Shown in pieces: positions 22,582-25,677 of a DNA stretch of 25,677 bases. The stretch is taken from positions 1-25,677 of the forward strand of contig DATGEP010000167.1 of assembly GCA_035310125.1 (NCBI GenBank), given 5' to 3'. This DNA comes from DATGEP01 sp035310125 (GTDB lineage Bacteria > Chloroflexota > Ktedonobacteria > Ktedonobacterales > JADMIN01). Below the pieces are notes generated by a model, which saw only the letters and a program-made list of their open reading frames with translations, was not told where the DNA came from and searched no databases. The position numbers and the translations under genes were made by a program. Positions within the stretch are counted from its first letter, which is position 1; each line of letters begins with the position of its first letter.

Positions 22582-23655
22582 TTACTCGGACGCGATAATA
22601 GGTAGTGCGCTGTCCTCACGTGTGCGGTGATAGATAATGGCGCCATCAGATCCGATTGTGCGCTCGGCGCGACCGAGGAAGCGTAGATGTTCCAATCGTG
22701 CGACGGATTCGGCGATGGCGAGCAGCTGCGACTCGCGAGAACGCCAGCGATCCTCATAGAGTTGATGGGCCAGTGTGTATGCGTCGAGGCCCCCATCGGT
22801 ATCCGCGAGAATGCGGGCGGTAATAACCAATTCACGGGCGTAGATGCCTGCCAGCTCGTCCGTTCGGCTCTTGAGATCCGTGAAATGGCGGCCGTGACCT
22901 GGCAGCGCCAGGCGTACGGGAAGGGCGCCAAGAGTAGCCAGTGAAGTGAATTGATCGCGAAGAGGGTCCGGCCGGGACCACGGATACCAGCCGATAGTGG
23001 GGCGAATGCCGGAAAGCACGGCGTCGCCGGCAACAAAAAGGCCATCGTCGCGGAGTAGACAAAGGTGGCCGTCGTCATGGCCCGGTGTCCAGAGAACGCG
23101 GTACGTCGCGCCGGTAAGGTGTATAGACTGCTCGTGGGCGAGCAGCGTCGGGTGGACAGCCACTTCGAGCGCGGAGCGGATCTGGACTGCCCGTGTGACG
23201 AGAGTTTGTGCTTCCTCAGCGTTCATACCGTGTGCGGCAAGCTCCCGCGCGGCGGCGAGAAAGGCGGAATTACTGGGATCATGCCAGAGTGCGGGCAGGC
23301 TGCGCATCTGAAGTGCGAGAAGATAGATGGATGCTCCCGTTTCGCGCTGCCAGTATCCCGCCCCGCCGACGTGGTCCGGATGAGTGTGCGTGATGACGAT
23401 GGAGCCGATCTGTTCAGGCGCGACGCCAGCAGCGGCCAGCCCAGCTCGGAACGTCGCTTCTGCGTGAGCGGTACGCAGCGGGCAATCTATTAGACACCAC
23501 CGCTCAGATGAGCCGCTGCGCAGGAGGTAGAGGTTGGTAGCACGCGCGCCAAAAGGTACTGGCACCGGAATTCGCCAGACACCGTATTCCAACTCCTGTG
23601 GGTCAAAAGACTCGATTGGCAACACGGAGGCCTCAGTGGGTGAAATATCCTGCAT
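22582..23655 (-). CDS. metallo-beta-lactamase-fold hydrolase
   Basis: The 357-residue protein has the zinc-binding set of the MBL superfamily: THTHPDH with His90, His92, Asp94 and His95, His193 in WTPGHDDGH, Asp211 in FVAGDAVL and His254 in LPGHGRHF. The fold is followed by a C-terminal helical/winged-helix-like tail (from LDAYTLAHQLYEDRW) as in LACTB2-like hydrolases. Such proteins hydrolyse thioesters, lactones or RNA, so the substrate is open. No signal peptide is seen, so it is cytoplasmic. The start at 23655 has GGAGGA at 9-10 bases; the upstream ATG at 23688 lacks one. It lies between the DUF1028 and the propeller lipoprotein genes on the same strand with gaps over 100 bp, so it may be a separate transcript. 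Confidence 0.9.
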   Translation of the reverse strand: MQDISPTEASVLPIESFDPQELEYGVWRIPVPVPFGARATNLYLLRSGSSERWCLIDCPLRTAHAEATFRAGLAAAGVAPEQIGSIVITHTHPDHVGGAGYWQRETGASIYLLALQMRSLPALWHDPSNSAFLAAARELAAHGMNAEEAQTLVTRAVQIRSALEVAVHPTLLAHEQSIHLTGATYRVLWTPGHDDGHLCLLRDDGLFVAGDAVLSGIRPTIGWYPWSRPDPLRDQFTSLATLGALPVRLALPGHGRHFTDLKSRTDELAGIYARELVITARILADTDGGLDAYTLAHQLYEDRWRSRESQLLAIAESVARLEHLRFLGRAERTIGSDGAIIYHRTREDSALPIIASE

Positions 23656-23747
23656 CGCGCGCTTCCTCCGCCATACAGTGGATGACAATGGCGACCGGCT
23701 ACATCACTAGTATGTCACGAATGCACGGAGACTGCCCGCGTGCGCCG

Positions 23748-23764
23748 GTGCGCCGAAAGCGCAC
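23748..23764 (-). terminator. hairpin directly after the propeller-lipoprotein stop
   Basis: GTGCGC at 23748-23753 pairs with GCGCAC at 23759-23764 around a 5-nt loop, abutting the TGA of the lipoprotein gene. There is no T-tract on the minus strand, so intrinsic termination is only possible. Confidence 0.35.
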
Positions 23765-25072
23765 TCATGATGGCGGCTGCCAGACGGCTTCTGTGGTCAC
23801 GTCGGGCAGCACGGCAGAATTGGCGCCATCTGGCGCGGCGAGATACCACGTTCGCTCGACGGTACCGCTCGCGGTGTCTGTTCCCTTGAGCTCGCAGTAG
23901 ATCAGCATGCGTCCATCGGGCGAAACCGCTGGCGCAAGCTCAACGGTGGCTGTATGCTGGGTGTCGAGCGCCGTGCCGGTGACAATGGCGTGGGCATTGC
24001 TGCCATCAGCGTCTATCCTCCAGATGCTGTCCGCGTGCTCGTAATATATCTGGCTTCCGTTCGCTGTCCAGACGGCCTGGCCAGCTAGGATAGGATAGCG
24101 AGCCGCTGACGTTGCCGACCCCGTGACGAGGTCGCGCACAAGTGCGTTCGTTCCGTCGCGTAGCTCAAGCACTGGCGTGCTGCTGCCGGCACCCCACACG
24201 CCGAGCAGCAGATTGCCTCCGGGTTGGAAGACCGCGCCGCGCGGATAGCCAGATGTGAATGTGCCACTTGAGAGATCAATGCGCAGAGATGCGTCATTAG
24301 CGCAGCTTGCGGAGGCAAGCATTGCATTGCCATCTGGCGTCCAGCCAAATGTGTCTATGCCACTCCCCGTAAAATGTAGCTGATTGATGGCGGCGAGCAA
24401 TGTGGTATATCTGCCGCGACACCCTTGCTGAAACGGGTACGTAAGAGCTTTATGGAGCGCGCCTGATCGAGCATCCAACAAGACGAGCAAGGCCTGGCTG
24501 GAAGACGTCCGCGCCGCCAGAATGCGATAGGCGATATAGCGACTGTTTGGCGACCATGCGAACGGGCGGCCATAAGGTGCGGCGAGAAGCGGCGCCTGCA
24601 ACATGTTCTGACCATCGGCGCGCAGGACAACGAGCTGCGCGTTTTCGTTCTGATTGGAGTGGGTGATGCGCAGGGCGGCGAGCAGCTTTCCATCGGGTGA
24701 CCAGGCCAGCCCGGAATAGACGACGGCAGCGGGGCGCGCGTCGGTGGTGAGCTGCACGGTGCTGCCTTCAGGGAGGCTGAGCCGCCAGATGTTGCCGCCC
24801 GCGCCGATATAGGCGAGGTACTCGTTTTGCGGTCCGGGAGTCGGGGTGGTGTATAGGGTCGAATGAGCAGTTGCGCCCGTTCCACACGCCGAGAGCAGTA
24901 AAGCCAGCAGCATTGGCAGCATCGCGGCCCGCCAGGATGCGCATGCGCGTTGAAACCGGTGAGCGGATGCCGCGCGCATTGGTCTGACGGCGCGGGCCGC
25001 ACCTGCGCGGAGTGGAATGTGGCTACACTCGAACGACGGCTCTAATCCTACGATACGGGCAGATTCTCCCAT
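23765..25072 (-). CDS. TolB/WD40-like beta-propeller lipoprotein
   Basis: The 435-residue product has a hydrophobic run with lipobox LLSAC (Cys63), preceded by an unusually long basic N-region. If translation began at the ATG at 24979, the signal peptide would have a more usual length, but only the ATG at 25072 has a ribosome-binding site (GGGAG at 8 bases). After a short linker the body is a propeller with TolB-type blades: IWRLSLPEGS, LAWSPDGKLLAAL, FAWSPNSRYIAYRI, FGWTPDGNAMLAS, YYEHADSIWRIDADGSNAH and PAVSPDGRMLIYCE. Such proteins act as binding scaffolds at the cell surface; the ligand is unknown. It is divergent from the ECF sigma factor gene, with 197 bp between. Confidence 0.8.
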   Translation of the reverse strand: MGESARIVGLEPSFECSHIPLRAGAARAVRPMRAASAHRFQRACASWRAAMLPMLLALLLSACGTGATAHSTLYTTPTPGPQNEYLAYIGAGGNIWRLSLPEGSTVQLTTDARPAAVVYSGLAWSPDGKLLAALRITHSNQNENAQLVVLRADGQNMLQAPLLAAPYGRPFAWSPNSRYIAYRILAARTSSSQALLVLLDARSGALHKALTYPFQQGCRGRYTTLLAAINQLHFTGSGIDTFGWTPDGNAMLASASCANDASLRIDLSSGTFTSGYPRGAVFQPGGNLLLGVWGAGSSTPVLELRDGTNALVRDLVTGSATSAARYPILAGQAVWTANGSQIYYEHADSIWRIDADGSNAHAIVTGTALDTQHTATVELAPAVSPDGRMLIYCELKGTDTASGTVERTWYLAAPDGANSAVLPDVTTEAVWQPPS

Positions 25073-25105
25073 GCCTATTGCTCCCAGGTGAGGTGATTCT
25101 CCGCC

Positions 25106-25111
25106 ATTATA
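25106..25111 (-). promoter_or_regulatory. possible -10 of the propeller-lipoprotein gene
   Basis: A perfect TATAAT on the minus strand lies 33 nt before the ATG at 25072. No good -35 hexamer is visible 16-18 bp upstream. It lies in the 197-bp divergent region before the sigma factor gene. Confidence 0.35.
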
Positions 25112-25269
25112 CCTCAGCGACAACAGCGATCTAGCGGACCGGCGCGAAGATTCAGACCCAATGGTCCTGTGTGACTGAAGTGGCACAAAGAATTTGTCAT
25201 GTTCGGTGACGTTATCTCGTGTTGTGTATGGGGCTGTTCTATGCGAGCGGGGTAGGGAAGGAGCGCAGG

Positions 25270-25677
25270 GTGAGTTTCGCGGGCAGTGTCGGAGCGATGG
25301 AGCGGTTGGATGCGCCGGAGTACCGCGATATGTGGGCGCGCTTGCTGGCGCAGCTCATCGGTGCTGATGAGACGCAAGGCGGCGCACGCTCTCACCACGC
25401 GGCATCCGATGATCAGGCACTGGCGAAGCGCACGGTTGAGCGTAATGGCGAGGCAGTAAGACGTCAGCAACACTCCGATGCGCGTAGAGACAGTGGCGCC
25501 TCTCAGACAGAGGACGCTGCGTTCGAGGCTTTCTTCCAGCGGCATGAGCAGCCGCTGTATGGCTACTTACGCCGCATGCTGCCAACGCACGAGATTGCGG
25601 TAGAGGTGGCACAGGAGGCGTTCTTTCGTGCGTGGACACACTTCGAGGAAGTGCGAGCCTACGAGCGACCCGAGGCA
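25270..25677 (+). CDS. ECF-type RNA polymerase sigma factor, N-terminal part (3' end outside the window)
   Basis: The frame continues past the right edge; 136 codons are present. The start is GTG at 25270, with AAGGAG exactly 6 bases upstream; ATG at 25228 is in frame but lacks a site. From about residue 83 the sequence matches sigma-70 region 2: FEAFFQRHEQPLYGYLRRML, then HEIAVEVAQEAFFRAWTHF, the second with the characteristic V-x-Q-E-x-F-x-R-A-W pattern that contacts the -10 element and core polymerase. The preceding 80 residues are longer than usual for ECF factors, hydrophilic and Gln/Arg/Ala-rich. No anti-sigma gene is seen, but it could lie downstream. The divergent propeller lipoprotein is a candidate partner or target. 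Confidence 0.75.
   Translation, partial: MSFAGSVGAMERLDAPEYRDMWARLLAQLIGADETQGGARSHHAASDDQALAKRTVERNGEAVRRQQHSDARRDSGASQTEDAAFEAFFQRHEQPLYGYLRRMLPTHEIAVEVAQEAFFRAWTHFEEVRAYERPEA

Noticed and set aside
1..25677. CRISPR arrays, tRNAs, IS elements, integrases
   Set aside because: No regular spacer-repeat pattern, no cloverleaf-like sequence, no transposase or recombinase motif was found on either strand.

Overview
The window is about 25.7 kb of bacterial chromosome with moderately high GC, densely coded on both strands, with a few intergenic regions of 100 to 330 bp. No rRNA, tRNA, CRISPR array, insertion sequence or phage gene was seen. The gene content suggests a member of the Chloroflexota, perhaps near the Ktedonobacteria: a MurF-alanine racemase fusion, a Ser/Thr kinase with an external Ig-like domain beside a class B PBP, an MGDG-synthase-type glycosyltransferase next to DUF1385 and rpmE, and several beta-propeller lipoproteins. 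The taxonomy is inference from protein character, not from a marker gene.

Layout. 1-667 (+) holds the end of a secreted beta-sandwich protein and a small Ig-like protein. 723-3276 (-) holds an orphan soluble histidine kinase, a two-helix membrane protein and a PRC-barrel protein. 3423-7417 (-) holds a diacylglycerol-kinase-family lipid kinase and a bifunctional MurF-Alr protein for the D-Ala-D-Ala branch of peptidoglycan synthesis. 7693-8559 (+) is a helix-turn-helix protein with a long disordered tail, and 8575-9180 (-) is a free-standing biotin carboxyl carrier protein. 9377-14186 (-) holds a class B penicillin-binding protein followed by a 1016-residue receptor-type Ser/Thr kinase homologue, recalling the actinobacterial pbpA-pknA/pknB arrangement. 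The kinase lacks the catalytic HRD aspartate.

14516-16034 (-) holds chorismate synthase and a small conserved protein. A divergent promoter region separates them from rpmE (16222-16434, +), which has a well-formed promoter and a strong intrinsic terminator. A second promoter overlapping that terminator's T-tract appears to start a four-gene (+) operon: MGDG-synthase-like glycosyltransferase, DUF1385 membrane protein, dual-specificity-type phosphatase and a PQQ-propeller lipoprotein (16587-21410). 21455-25072 (-) holds a DUF1028 protein with a peptidoglycan-binding-like tail, a metallo-beta-lactamase-fold hydrolase and a TolB-like propeller lipoprotein. The window ends inside an ECF sigma factor gene (+) divergent from that lipoprotein.

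Much of the content concerns the cell envelope: D-Ala-D-Ala ligation and racemisation, a transpeptidase, lipid glycosylation, lipid phosphorylation and surface lipoproteins. The most unusual items are the probable pseudokinase with an external BACON-like domain and FHA-type docking repeats, the MurF-Alr fusion, the 98-bp overlap between the glycosyltransferase and DUF1385 genes, and a pair of GC-rich hairpin repeats after aroC.
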